Of a stretch of 61,730 nt of DNA, positions 43,211 to 51,737 are shown one piece after another. Both the position numbers and the translations under genes were made by a program. Every line of letters starts with the position of its first letter. Position 1 is the stretch's first letter. A model generated the notes under the pieces. The model ran no database searches and had not been told where the DNA came from. It was given only the letters and a program-made list of their open reading frames with translations. This stretch comes from UBA11957 sp963603285 (lineage in GTDB: Bacteria; Bacillota; Clostridia; Lachnospirales; Lachnospiraceae). The stretch spans positions 1 through 61,730 of the forward strand of contig CAVCMG010000016.1 in the NCBI GenBank assembly GCA_963603285.1, written 5' to 3'.

Positions 43211-44293
43211 TTATTCCCCAACTTCACAGATCCGGCCACCGCCGATCACGAGATCGTCGTCGTACAAAACTACGGCCTGCCCTTTGGTGATGGCGCGCTG
43301 GGGCTCATCGAATTTCAGATGGAGCTTACCGTCCTCCGTCTGCCAGGCCAAAGCCGGAGCTTCTTTGTGGCGGTAGCGGATCTTTGCTTTTACGCGGATC
43401 GGCTCAGTAATTTTTTCAAGTGCAATCATATTTACTTCATCCGCAGTCAGCTCGCGCTGAAACAGATCTTCGTTCTTTCCCAGAACAACGGTGTTGTCCG
43501 ACGGGCGGATATCCGTCACATAAATGCGCTTTCCGGCAGCCAGCTTCAAGCCGCGGCGCTGACCGATCGTATAATGCTCAATACCCTCATGCTGTCCCAG
43601 CACCTTGCCTTCTGTATCCACAAAATCTCCCGGCGGCAGCATCTCATCTGTAAATCTTGAAATTGCCCGCGCATAATCCCCGTCCGGCACAAAGCAGATA
43701 TCCTGACTGTCCGGCTTTGCTGCGTTGACAAAACCATGTTCTTCGGCGATCTTACGGATATCTTCCTTCCGGTATTCTCCCAGTGGGAAACGTACATGTG
43801 CCAGCTGTTCCTGGGTCAGATCATACAGCACATAGGACTGATCCTTCGTCGCATCCAGTCCTTTTTTCAACAGATACCGGCCACTTTTATCATCCTTTTC
43901 CACACGCGCATAATGTCCGGTCACAATAAAGTCCCTCTGCAGCTCGTTCATCCGCTGAAACAGTTTGCCAAACTTCAGGTAACGGTTACAGTCGATACAT
44001 GGATTGGGCGTACAGCCGTTCCGGTAGGCTTCGATAAAGCGGTCGATAACTGCGCCGTGAAAATGCTCGCTGAAATTAAACACATAAAACGGCATATCCA
44101 GCTTATACGCCACTGCTCGGGCATCCTGCGCATCATCCAGTGAACAGCAGGTCTTTGTCCGCTCAATGCCCAGATCCTCATTCTCATACAGCTTCAGCAT
44201 CACACCGATGCAGTCCGCTCCCGCCTCTTTCGTCAAAAGAGCCGCCACCGAACTGTCCACGCCGCCGCTCATCGCAATAATCGCCTTTTCCAT
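43211..44293 (-). CDS. mnmA: tRNA-specific 2-thiouridylase MnmA
   Basis: This enzyme adds sulfur to U34 of tRNA-Lys, -Glu and -Gln. The 360-residue protein has the PP-loop AMSGGVDSSVAAL at residues 7-19, the first catalytic Cys in NPCIDCNRYLKFG near 97-103, the second in SQDICFVPDGDY near 193, and the C-terminal barrel. AAAGGAG stands before the ATG, and a strong promoter lies about 60 bp upstream. Confidence 0.96.
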   Translation of the reverse strand: MEKAIIAMSGGVDSSVAALLTKEAGADCIGVMLKLYENEDLGIERTKTCCSLDDAQDARAVAYKLDMPFYVFNFSEHFHGAVIDRFIEAYRNGCTPNPCIDCNRYLKFGKLFQRMNELQRDFIVTGHYARVEKDDKSGRYLLKKGLDATKDQSYVLYDLTQEQLAHVRFPLGEYRKEDIRKIAEEHGFVNAAKPDSQDICFVPDGDYARAISRFTDEMLPPGDFVDTEGKVLGQHEGIEHYTIGQRRGLKLAAGKRIYVTDIRPSDNTVVLGKNEDLFQRELTADEVNMIALEKITEPIRVKAKIRYRHKEAPALAWQTEDGKLHLKFDEPQRAITKGQAVVLYDDDLVIGGGRICEVGE

Positions 44294-44351
44294 ACAATCT
44301 CCTTTTGTCTTTGCATATATATCAAATCACTTTTGCATCATTTTCTCTGCC

Positions 44352-44380
44352 ATTATAGGGGATTCAGATATATTTTTCAA
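44352..44380 (-). promoter_or_regulatory. Strong SigA promoter of mnmA
   Basis: On the minus strand TTGAAA and TATAAT are separated by exactly 17 bp. It lies between the 44405-44470 palindrome and the gene, so mnmA need not rely on read-through from gltD. Confidence 0.7.
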
Positions 44381-44404
44381 TAGGGAGGTTGTGACAGGAA
44401 TGAA

Positions 44405-44470
44405 GATGACGAGTGACTGGCTGGTGGTGTCTGTGCCTGTACGGACACCACCAGCCAGTCACTCGTCATC
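44405..44470. repeat. Long perfect palindrome next to element B
   Basis: Arms at 44405-44431 and 44444-44470 (27 nt, perfect) enclose a 12-nt loop. Pairing extends outward for another ~10 positions with A/G differences that would form G-U pairs in a minus-strand transcript. It lacks the shared core of elements A-C. It lies in the gltD-mnmA gap, which has no gene between 44294 and 44698. Confidence 0.85.
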
Positions 44471-44492
44471 TCCATCCCATATACGTTGTACA

Positions 44493-44677
44493 GAGGGAAA
44501 ATCCCCGGCAGGATTGCCCTTATATATACTCCAGCAAAACCCTCCGAAGGCGTCAGCACTTAGCGAGCGCAAGCCGAAAGGCGCAGTCGCGAGCTTAGTA
44601 CTGTTACGCCTGAGGCGGAGCGAAAGCGCGTTTTGCTGGAGTATATATAAGGGCAATCCTGCCGGGGATTTTCCCTC
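44493..44677. repeat. Palindromic element B (variable arms, conserved core)
   Basis: Perfect inverted arms at 44493-44540 and 44630-44677 (48 nt) enclose a core at 44541-44629 (89 nt). The core is in the opposite orientation to A and C; its reverse complement is nearly identical to the core of C. The arms are unlike those of A and C apart from the AAAAC/GTTTT next to the core and an A-rich then GC-rich outer end. The element lies downstream of gltD. Confidence 0.9.
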
Positions 44678-44698
44678 GTCTGTCTCCAATTATTTTAT

Positions 44699-46192
44699 TT
44701 ATTGTACCGACAGATTCGTATACCCCATCAGACTCTCATCCACAGCCCGTGCCGCCTCGCGTCCTTCCCGGATTGCCCAGACAACCAGCGACTGTCCACG
44801 ATGCATATCCCCTGCCGTAAACACATTTTTAACATTCGTCTCATACTGCCCGGCTTCCGTAGCCACATTCGTCCTCTGGTTCAGCTCAACCCCGAACGCC
44901 TTGGCCACATACTGCTGCGTTCCCAGAAAACCAGCCGCAATCAGCACGATATCCACATCCACGATCTCTTCCGTACCGGCGATCGGCACCATCATCATGC
45001 GCCCGGTCTTCTCATCCTTCTTGCTCTCCAGCTTCACCAGCTTCGCCTTGCAGAGTTCACCCTTCTCATTCTTGATAAACTCTGTCACCGTCGTGGTATA
45101 GATCCGCGGATCATGTCCCCAGAGTGCGATCGCCTCCTCCTGACCATAGTCCGTCTTGCAGACTCTCGGCCACTGTGGCCACGGATTGTTTGCCGCACGG
45201 GTATCCGGCGCTTTCGGCATCATTTCCAGCTGCACAACACTCTGTGCACCCAGACGGATCGCCGTACCACAGCAGTCATTACCGGTATCACCGCCGCCAA
45301 TGACCATGACCTTTTTGTCTTTGACTTTGACATGCTTTCCATCTTTTAAGTCCGAATCCAGCAGACTCTTTGTTACCCCCGTCAGGAAATCCACCGCAAA
45401 ATAGATCCCCTTTGCATCTCTTCCCGGTACATTGATGTCCCTCGGATTAGAAGCACCGCAGCACAGTACGATACGGTCATATTCCTCCAGCAGCTTTTTG
45501 GCACTGATATTTTCCCCCACATTGGCATTGGTCACAAAATGGATGCCCTCTTCCTCCATGATCTTTACCTTACGGTCGATCACGCTCTTCTCCAGCTTCA
45601 TATTCGGAATACCGTAGCGGAGCAGTCCGCCAACACGGTCATTACGCTCATATACCGTTACTTCATGACCACGTTTGTTTAACTGGTCTGCTGTAGCCAG
45701 TCCGGACGGGCCGCTGCCGATCACAGCAACCTTCTTTCCGGTGCGCACCTTCGGCGGATTGGCCTTGGCCCATCCCATCTCATAGGCATGCTCAATGATC
45801 GCATACTCATTGTCCCTTGTCGTCACGGCTTCCCCGTTCAGATTACAAGTACATGCCTTTTCGCAGAGCGCCGGACACACACGGGACGTAAATTCCGGGA
45901 AATTGCTGGTCTTTTTCAGACGCTGGTAAGCGACCTCCCAGTTGCCCAGATACGCCAGATCGTTCCATTCCGGTATCAGATTGTGCAGCGGACATCCGCT
46001 AGCCATACCGGCGATCGTCATGCCGGACTGGCAGAACGGTACACCGCAGGCCATACAGCGTGCGCCCTGCTGCTGCTGTTTTTCCAGCGGCAGGTGCACA
46101 TGAAACTCCTTAAAATGCCTGATTCTCTCCAGAGGAGCCTCCGATCTGCTTTCTTCTCTTTTATAATCCATAAATCCAGTTGGTTTTCCCAT
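44699..46192 (-). CDS. gltD: Glutamate synthase small subunit
   Basis: This NADPH-dependent subunit feeds electrons to GltB for glutamate synthesis from glutamine and 2-oxoglutarate. The 497-residue protein has N-terminal Fe-S cysteines (ARCMACGVPFCQ, CPLHNLIPEWN, CPALCEKACTC), an FAD motif (AVIGSGPSGLATADQL), an NADPH motif (VMVIGGGDTGNDCCG) and a closing FTAGDMHRGQSLVVWAI. GGAGGAG stands before the ATG. It lies 12 bp after gltB in an operon. Confidence 0.96.
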   Translation of the reverse strand: MGKPTGFMDYKREESRSEAPLERIRHFKEFHVHLPLEKQQQQGARCMACGVPFCQSGMTIAGMASGCPLHNLIPEWNDLAYLGNWEVAYQRLKKTSNFPEFTSRVCPALCEKACTCNLNGEAVTTRDNEYAIIEHAYEMGWAKANPPKVRTGKKVAVIGSGPSGLATADQLNKRGHEVTVYERNDRVGGLLRYGIPNMKLEKSVIDRKVKIMEEEGIHFVTNANVGENISAKKLLEEYDRIVLCCGASNPRDINVPGRDAKGIYFAVDFLTGVTKSLLDSDLKDGKHVKVKDKKVMVIGGGDTGNDCCGTAIRLGAQSVVQLEMMPKAPDTRAANNPWPQWPRVCKTDYGQEEAIALWGHDPRIYTTTVTEFIKNEKGELCKAKLVKLESKKDEKTGRMMMVPIAGTEEIVDVDIVLIAAGFLGTQQYVAKAFGVELNQRTNVATEAGQYETNVKNVFTAGDMHRGQSLVVWAIREGREAARAVDESLMGYTNLSVQ

Positions 46193-46204
46193 CGTCTCTC
46201 CTCC

Positions 46205-49200
46205 TTACTTTCTCGCATTCGCATAGAATGCTTCGATCTGTGCCTGCTGACTATTCAGACCCTTTTCTTCCATCTGCACGATGGCCATCTGCATACGGTT
46301 GTAATCGTGCGGAATGATCTTTTTAAATTTCGGCAGGTAATCAGTAAAGGAATCGAGGATCTGTTTGCCCTTGACAGAATTTGTCGCAGCCACATGCTCC
46401 TGAATCATCTGCTTGAGCTCCAGGACATCGTATTTAGAGGTAATCTTCTCGATACCTGTCATTTCCTTGTTGATACGGGTATACACATCGCTGTCCTCAT
46501 CAAGTACATAGGCAATACCACCGCTCATACCGGCAGCAAAGTTCTTGCCGATCTTGCCGATGATAACAACACGACCGCCGGTCATATATTCGCAGCCATG
46601 GTCGCCGACACCTTCAACAACCGCCATAGCACCGGAGTTTCTGACGCAGAAACGCTCACCGGCCACACCGTTGATAAAGGCTTTACCGCTGGTCGCACCG
46701 TACAGGGCAACATTACCGATGATAATATTTTCATCCTGTTTATAGGTAATACCTGTCGGCGGATATACTATCAGCTTACCACCGGAAAGACCCTTGCCAA
46801 AATAATCGTTGGAATCACCCTCCAGCTCGATCGTCATACCCTTCGGAATAAAGGCACCAAAGCTCTGTCCGCCGGCACCCACACATTTAATCTGATAGGT
46901 GTCATCCTTCAGCATATTGTCGCCGTATTTTCTTGTAATCTCTGCCCCAAAGATCGTACCGAAGGTACGGTCTACGTTCGTAACATCCACCTCAAGACGC
47001 TTCGGTGTACCCTCATCCAGTGCTTTTTTCAGCTGCTTTAAGAGGATCTTTTCATCCTTTGTCTGCTCCAGCTTGAAGTCATAGACCTGCTTCGGATCAA
47101 AGATGACCTTTGCACCCTTCTTTGCAAAGGGATTGTCAAGGATGCGGTGCATATCTACCTTGGACACCTTCAGTCCGTCGATATGCTCTTTAACCTCCAG
47201 AAAATCACTGCGGCCCACCAGCTCATCTACAGTACGCACACCCAGCTTTGCCATATATTCCCGCATTTCCTGTGCAATAAAGTGCATGAAATTGATAACG
47301 TATTCCGGTTTTCCGCGGAAATTCTTGCGCAGCTCCGGATTCTGTGTGGCTACGCCGACCGGGCAGGTATCCAGATTGCAGACACGCATCATGACACAGC
47401 CCATCGTGATCAGCGGTGCTGTTGCAAAGCCGTATTCCTCCGCACCCAGCATGGCAGCGATCACAACATCACGGCCGCTCATCAGCTTACCGTCTGTCTC
47501 GATGCGAACCTTGTTACGCAGGTTGTTGCGGATCAGGGTCTGATGGGTCTCAGCCAGACCGATCTCCCACGGCAGACCGGCATTGTGGATCGAGCTTCGC
47601 GGTGCCGCACCTGTACCACCGTCATAACCGGAGATCAGGATAACCTGTGCACCGGCCTTTGCCACACCTGCAGCGACTGTTCCGACGCCTGCCTCGGATA
47701 CCAGCTTGACAGAAATTCTCGCATTTTTATTGGCATTTTTCAGATCATAGATCAGTTGCGCCAGATCCTCGATCGAATAGATATCGTGATGCGGTGGCGG
47801 CGAAATCAGGGATACACCCGGGGTCGAATATCTGGTCTTTGCAATCCACGGATACACCTTTCCGCCCGGCAAATGACCGCCCTCACCCGGTTTAGCGCCC
47901 TGCGCCATCTTGATCTGGATTTCTTTGGCACTGACAAGGTAACTGCTCGTTACACCAAAACGGCCGGAGGCTACCTGCTTGATCGCAGAACAGCGGTTTT
48001 CACCGTTTCTTCCCGGTTTCAGACGGCCGGGCTCCTCGCCGCCCTCACCACTGTTGGACTTGCCGTGGATGGCATTCATGGCAAGAGCCAGCGTCTCATG
48101 GGCTTCCTGGGAAATCGAACCGTAGGACATCGCACCTGTCTTGAAACGGGTCACGATGGAATCCACGCTCTCAACCTCCTCGATCGGGATACCCTTCTTC
48201 GGATATTTGAAGGCCAGCAGGTCACGCAGCGTACCTTCGCGGTGCTCGGAATTGACCTGTGCCGTATATTCTTTAAACTTGCTGTAATCCCCGGTTCTGG
48301 TGGATTCCTGCAACAGATGGATCGTCAGCGGATTGTACAGATGCTGCTCACCGCCGCTTCTCATCTTGTGACGGCCGATGCTGTCCAGCGTCAGATCGCT
48401 GTCAAGGCCCAGCGGATCAAAGGCCTGATCATGCAGATCGTTGACCTCATCCTCAATATCCCGCAGGGTGATACCGCCGATACGGCTGACCGTATTAGTA
48501 AAGTATTTGTTGATCACAGATTCATCAATACCGATGGCCTCGAAGATCTGTGCACCCATATAGGACTGGATCGTGGAAATACCCATCTTGGATGCGATCT
48601 TTATGATACCGCCGATAACAGCCTCATTATAATCGTTGACAGCAGCATAGTAATCCTTTTTCAGCATGCCGGTCTTGATCAGATCGTCGATGGCTTCGTA
48701 TGCCAGATATGGGTTGATGGCGCAGGCACCATAGCCGAGCAGTGTGGCAAAATGATGCACCTCACGCGGCTCACCGGATTCCAGGATCACAGAAAGAGAT
48801 GTCCTCTTTCTCGTGTCTACCAGATGATGGTGAACAGCTGATACCGCCAGCAGTGACGGAATGGCCACATGGTACTCATCCACGCCGCGGTCAGACAGGA
48901 TGATGATATTCACACCGTCTCTGTGGGCCCGGTCAACCTCGACAAACAGACGGTCGATCGCCTTCTCCAGACTGGTATTCTTGTAATATACTAAAGATAA
49001 TGTCGTAACCTTGATATGGCTTTCTTCCTTAATATTGCGGATCTTCATCAGATCCGTATTGGTCAGGATCGGATTGTTGATCTGCAGCATATGGCAGTTT
49101 TCCGGTTTTTCCTCCAGAAGGTTGCCCTCTTCTCCGGCAAATACCCGGGTTGCAGTAACGACCTTCTCACGGATCGCATCGATCGGCGGGTTAGTTACCT

Positions 49201-50758
49201 GGGCAAACAGCTGCTTGAAGTAATTAAACAGCGGCTGATGTCTCTTATCCAGCACTGGCAGCGGTGTGTCGATACCCATGGCTCCGATACCCTCCGAAGC
49301 GTTGGTCGCCATATTCAGGATCGATGTGCGGTATTCCTCATAGGTGTAGCCAAAAGCCTTCATCAGACGCTTACGTTCCTCATCGCTGTAGGACTGTACG
49401 CTCTGATTCGGGATCTTTAAGCTGCCCAGTGTGATCAGATTGCTGTCGAGCCATTCGCCGTACGGCTGACGGGAAGCATAATACTCTTTCAACTCATCAT
49501 CGGAGATCACCTTTTTCTGTATAGTATCTACCAGAAGCATCTTGCCCGGATGCAGTCTTTCCTTCTGTACAATATGGGCCGGATCGATCTGTAAAACGCC
49601 GACCTCAGAGGACAGGATCAGATAATCGTCATCTGTAATATAATACCGGGATGGACGCAGACCATTACGGTCAAGTACCGCACCCATCAGATCACCATCA
49701 GAGAATACGATAGAAGCCGGACCATCCCACGGCTCCATCATCGTTGCATAATAATGGTAGAAATCCTTTTTTTTCTGGGACATGGTCTTGTTGTTTGCCC
49801 ACGGCTCCGGGATCGTGATCATCACGGCCAGAGGCAGCGGCATACCGCTCATGACCAGAAATTCCAGTGTATTGTCAAGCATCGCAGAGTCGGAGCCCTG
49901 TGCAGAGATAACCGGCATAACCTTTAACAGATCATCACCCAGGATCTCATTGTCCATGGTCTCCTCACGGGCAGCCATCTTGTCGGCATTGCCGCGGATC
50001 GTATTGATCTCACCGTTATGTACAATAAAACGGTTCGGATGGGCTCTCTCCCAGCTTGGCGTCGTATTGGTACTGAAACGGGAATGTACCATGGCGATCG
50101 CAGAATCATAATCCGGGCTCTGCAGATCATCAAAGAACTGTCTGAGCTGTCCTACCAGAAACATACCTTTGTAGACGATGGTACGGCTGGACAGAGACAG
50201 AACGTAGGTGTTATCGTTACTGAGAGCAAAAACACGGCGGGCCACGTAAAGTTTCCGGTCAAAATCGAGTCCTTTTTCCGTATTTTTCGGACGCTCGACA
50301 AAGCCCTGCTCGATATACGGCATACAAGCCAGCGCTACGGAGCCCAGGATTTCCGGATGGGTCGGCACCTTTCTCCAGCCGAGGAATTTCATGCCCTCCT
50401 TCTGGACAATGACTTCAAACAGCTTTTTTGCCTGATTTCTCTGCAGCTCATCCTGGGGGAAGAAGAACATACCCACGCCGTAATCTCTTTCATCGCCGAT
50501 GGCGATGTTCTCCTTCTGACAGACTTTCTTAAAGAATTTATGGGAAACCTGCAGCATAATGCCGACGCCGTCACCGGTCTTGCCTTCTGCGTCTTTACCG
50601 GCACGGTGTTCGAGATTTTCTACGATCTTGAGCGCATTGTCTACAGTTTCGCGTGTCTTGATGCCTTTGATATTTACAACAGCACCGATACCACAATTGT
50701 CGTGTTCAAACTGCGGATCATACAGGCCCTGTTTTTTCATCTGATTCTCCTGAAACAT
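46205..50758 (-). CDS. gltB: Glutamate synthase large subunit
   Basis: The 1517-residue iron-sulfur flavoprotein has these parts in order: the class II glutaminase domain whose catalytic Cys follows a short propeptide (HDNCGIGAVV), the central domain, the FMN-binding synthase domain (MAQGAKPGEGGHLPGGKVYPW, ISGYDGGTGAAPRSS), the 3Fe-4S cysteines (CVMMRVCNLDTCPVGVATQ) and the C-terminal GXGXG beta-helix. A second ATG at 50740, with AGGAG 6-10 bases before it, is an equally plausible start. A strong promoter lies about 50 bp upstream. It is co-transcribed with gltD. Confidence 0.97.
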   Translation of the reverse strand: MFQENQMKKQGLYDPQFEHDNCGIGAVVNIKGIKTRETVDNALKIVENLEHRAGKDAEGKTGDGVGIMLQVSHKFFKKVCQKENIAIGDERDYGVGMFFFPQDELQRNQAKKLFEVIVQKEGMKFLGWRKVPTHPEILGSVALACMPYIEQGFVERPKNTEKGLDFDRKLYVARRVFALSNDNTYVLSLSSRTIVYKGMFLVGQLRQFFDDLQSPDYDSAIAMVHSRFSTNTTPSWERAHPNRFIVHNGEINTIRGNADKMAAREETMDNEILGDDLLKVMPVISAQGSDSAMLDNTLEFLVMSGMPLPLAVMITIPEPWANNKTMSQKKKDFYHYYATMMEPWDGPASIVFSDGDLMGAVLDRNGLRPSRYYITDDDYLILSSEVGVLQIDPAHIVQKERLHPGKMLLVDTIQKKVISDDELKEYYASRQPYGEWLDSNLITLGSLKIPNQSVQSYSDEERKRLMKAFGYTYEEYRTSILNMATNASEGIGAMGIDTPLPVLDKRHQPLFNYFKQLFAQVTNPPIDAIREKVVTATRVFAGEEGNLLEEKPENCHMLQINNPILTNTDLMKIRNIKEESHIKVTTLSLVYYKNTSLEKAIDRLFVEVDRAHRDGVNIIILSDRGVDEYHVAIPSLLAVSAVHHHLVDTRKRTSLSVILESGEPREVHHFATLLGYGACAINPYLAYEAIDDLIKTGMLKKDYYAAVNDYNEAVIGGIIKIASKMGISTIQSYMGAQIFEAIGIDESVINKYFTNTVSRIGGITLRDIEDEVNDLHDQAFDPLGLDSDLTLDSIGRHKMRSGGEQHLYNPLTIHLLQESTRTGDYSKFKEYTAQVNSEHREGTLRDLLAFKYPKKGIPIEEVESVDSIVTRFKTGAMSYGSISQEAHETLALAMNAIHGKSNSGEGGEEPGRLKPGRNGENRCSAIKQVASGRFGVTSSYLVSAKEIQIKMAQGAKPGEGGHLPGGKVYPWIAKTRYSTPGVSLISPPPHHDIYSIEDLAQLIYDLKNANKNARISVKLVSEAGVGTVAAGVAKAGAQVILISGYDGGTGAAPRSSIHNAGLPWEIGLAETHQTLIRNNLRNKVRIETDGKLMSGRDVVIAAMLGAEEYGFATAPLITMGCVMMRVCNLDTCPVGVATQNPELRKNFRGKPEYVINFMHFIAQEMREYMAKLGVRTVDELVGRSDFLEVKEHIDGLKVSKVDMHRILDNPFAKKGAKVIFDPKQVYDFKLEQTKDEKILLKQLKKALDEGTPKRLEVDVTNVDRTFGTIFGAEITRKYGDNMLKDDTYQIKCVGAGGQSFGAFIPKGMTIELEGDSNDYFGKGLSGGKLIVYPPTGITYKQDENIIIGNVALYGATSGKAFINGVAGERFCVRNSGAMAVVEGVGDHGCEYMTGGRVVIIGKIGKNFAAGMSGGIAYVLDEDSDVYTRINKEMTGIEKITSKYDVLELKQMIQEHVAATNSVKGKQILDSFTDYLPKFKKIIPHDYNRMQMAIVQMEEKGLNSQQAQIEAFYANARK

Positions 50759-51087
50759 AGCTTTTTCCTCTCATGACTTTGATGGTTTAAAGTTTTAATG
50801 AGGTTACTATACACCCGTTTTGAATTGTTGTAAATGCCATGTTTTCTTGAATTATCAGATTATTTGTTAATTTATAGTTTTTTCTTTTATTGTCTGATTA
50901 TTTATTTTTTATATTGTACAGGTCGTGCACTATATTTTATAAGTTATTTACGGGTTCATGTTTTTGGGTGTTTTTTTGTGCAGTTTGTCGTTTTATTCTC
51001 TGCATTTGGCGTTTTCTTTTGTTATTATTGTAGATTTTTGTGCAGAAAAGCGGTATACTTAGGAAAAAGGTATTGGGAGGTATCATT
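50759..51087. other. AT-rich intergenic region between gltB and the Dabb gene
   Basis: It contains the gltB promoter (50806-50834), a very T-rich plus strand (50850-51040) and, near 51054, a TATACT hexamer likely to belong to the Dabb gene. No gene or structured RNA was recognised. Confidence 0.5.
50806..50834 (-). promoter_or_regulatory. Strong SigA promoter of gltBD
   Basis: On the minus strand TTTACA and TATAGT are separated by 17 bp, about 50 bp before the gltB ATG. Confidence 0.75.
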
Positions 51088-51381
51088 ATGTTGCATCATT
51101 ATGTTCTTTTCAAATATGAGCCAGGTTTCCTGACGGATGAGGTGGTCAGGGAGCTTCGGGACGGCTTTGCATTGATCAGAGCTGAGGTGCCGGGTGTGCG
51201 GAGTGTGGTGATCGACACGAATGTGGTGGATCGCCCGGCGAATATGGATCTGATGATCCGGATGGCGCTGGATGATGATTCGGTGCTGGATGCTTATCTG
51301 CATCATCCGGAGCATGTGAGATTGGTGGAGAAGATGAATCCGTTTATTGAGAAGAGGGTTTCGTTTGATTCCCGGGTTTGA
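51088..51381 (+). CDS. Dabb (stress-responsive A/B barrel) domain protein
   Basis: The 97-residue ferredoxin-like barrel begins LHHYVLFKYEPG and has PGVRSVVIDTNVVDRPANMDLMIRMALDD and YLHHPEHVRLVEKM, typical of Dabb proteins. These form small dimeric barrels of mostly unknown function. The ATG at 51088 is chosen over 51040 for its GGGAGG site 7 bases upstream and its family-like start. It is followed by element C. Confidence 0.88.
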   Translation: MLHHYVLFKYEPGFLTDEVVRELRDGFALIRAEVPGVRSVVIDTNVVDRPANMDLMIRMALDDDSVLDAYLHHPEHVRLVEKMNPFIEKRVSFDSRV

Positions 51382-51397
51382 TACTGGCAAAACGGAC

Positions 51398-51583
51398 GAA
51401 AATGCCCGGCTGCTCAGTTGATGGTTCATTACTTCTCCGACAAAACGCGCTTTCGCTCCGCCTCAGGCGTAACAGTACTAAGTTCGCGACTGCGCCTTTG
51501 GCTTGCGCTCACTAAGTGCTGACGCCTTCGGAGGGTTTTGTCGGAGAAGTAATGAACCATCAACTGAGCAGCCGGGCATTTTC
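51398..51583. repeat. Palindromic element C (variable arms, conserved core)
   Basis: Perfect inverted arms at 51398-51446 and 51535-51583 (49 nt) enclose a core at 51447-51534 (88 nt). Core pairing includes CAGTACT (51473-51479) with AGTGCTG (51515-51521) and AGT (51481-51483) with ACT (51511-51513). It lies between the convergent Dabb and HAD-CPBP genes. The rest of 51584-51737 is T-rich and holds a small GAGACAGGACAC/GTGTTCTGTCTC hairpin near 51667-51703, a probable terminator. Confidence 0.9.
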
Positions 51584-51666
51584 TGTTTTATGCTACTTAC
51601 TATATTTTCTACCGAAAGGCTTTTCTTATAATTTTATAGTTTTCACCTTTTCACTGTATAAAATAA

Positions 51667-51706
51667 GAGACAGGACACATATCTCTATGGTGTTCTGTCT
51701 CTTTAT
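51667..51706. terminator. Probable bidirectional terminator
   Basis: AGAGACAGGACAC pairs with GTG-TTCTGTCTCT, with an AAAATA tract on one side and TTTAT on the other. It lies downstream of the HAD-CPBP gene. Confidence 0.6.
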
Positions 51707-51737
51707 GTTTTCTTTCCTTAAACGGAACTATATACTT

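Noticed and set aside
44377..44689. Short open frames in the palindromic elements, some sharing the start MLTPSEGF in copies B and C
   Set aside because: The shared peptide comes from the shared core DNA; frames differ at the arms, lack ribosome sites, and the base changes follow pairing rather than codons.
47147..48841. A 564-codon open frame on the plus strand opposite gltB
   Set aside because: gltB is unmistakable on the other strand; the plus-strand product is low in recognisable domains, has no ribosome site and reflects codon bias of the real gene.
41912..51583. The three repeats as a CRISPR array
   Set aside because: They are kilobases apart, differ in orientation and have matched arms rather than unique spacers between direct repeats.
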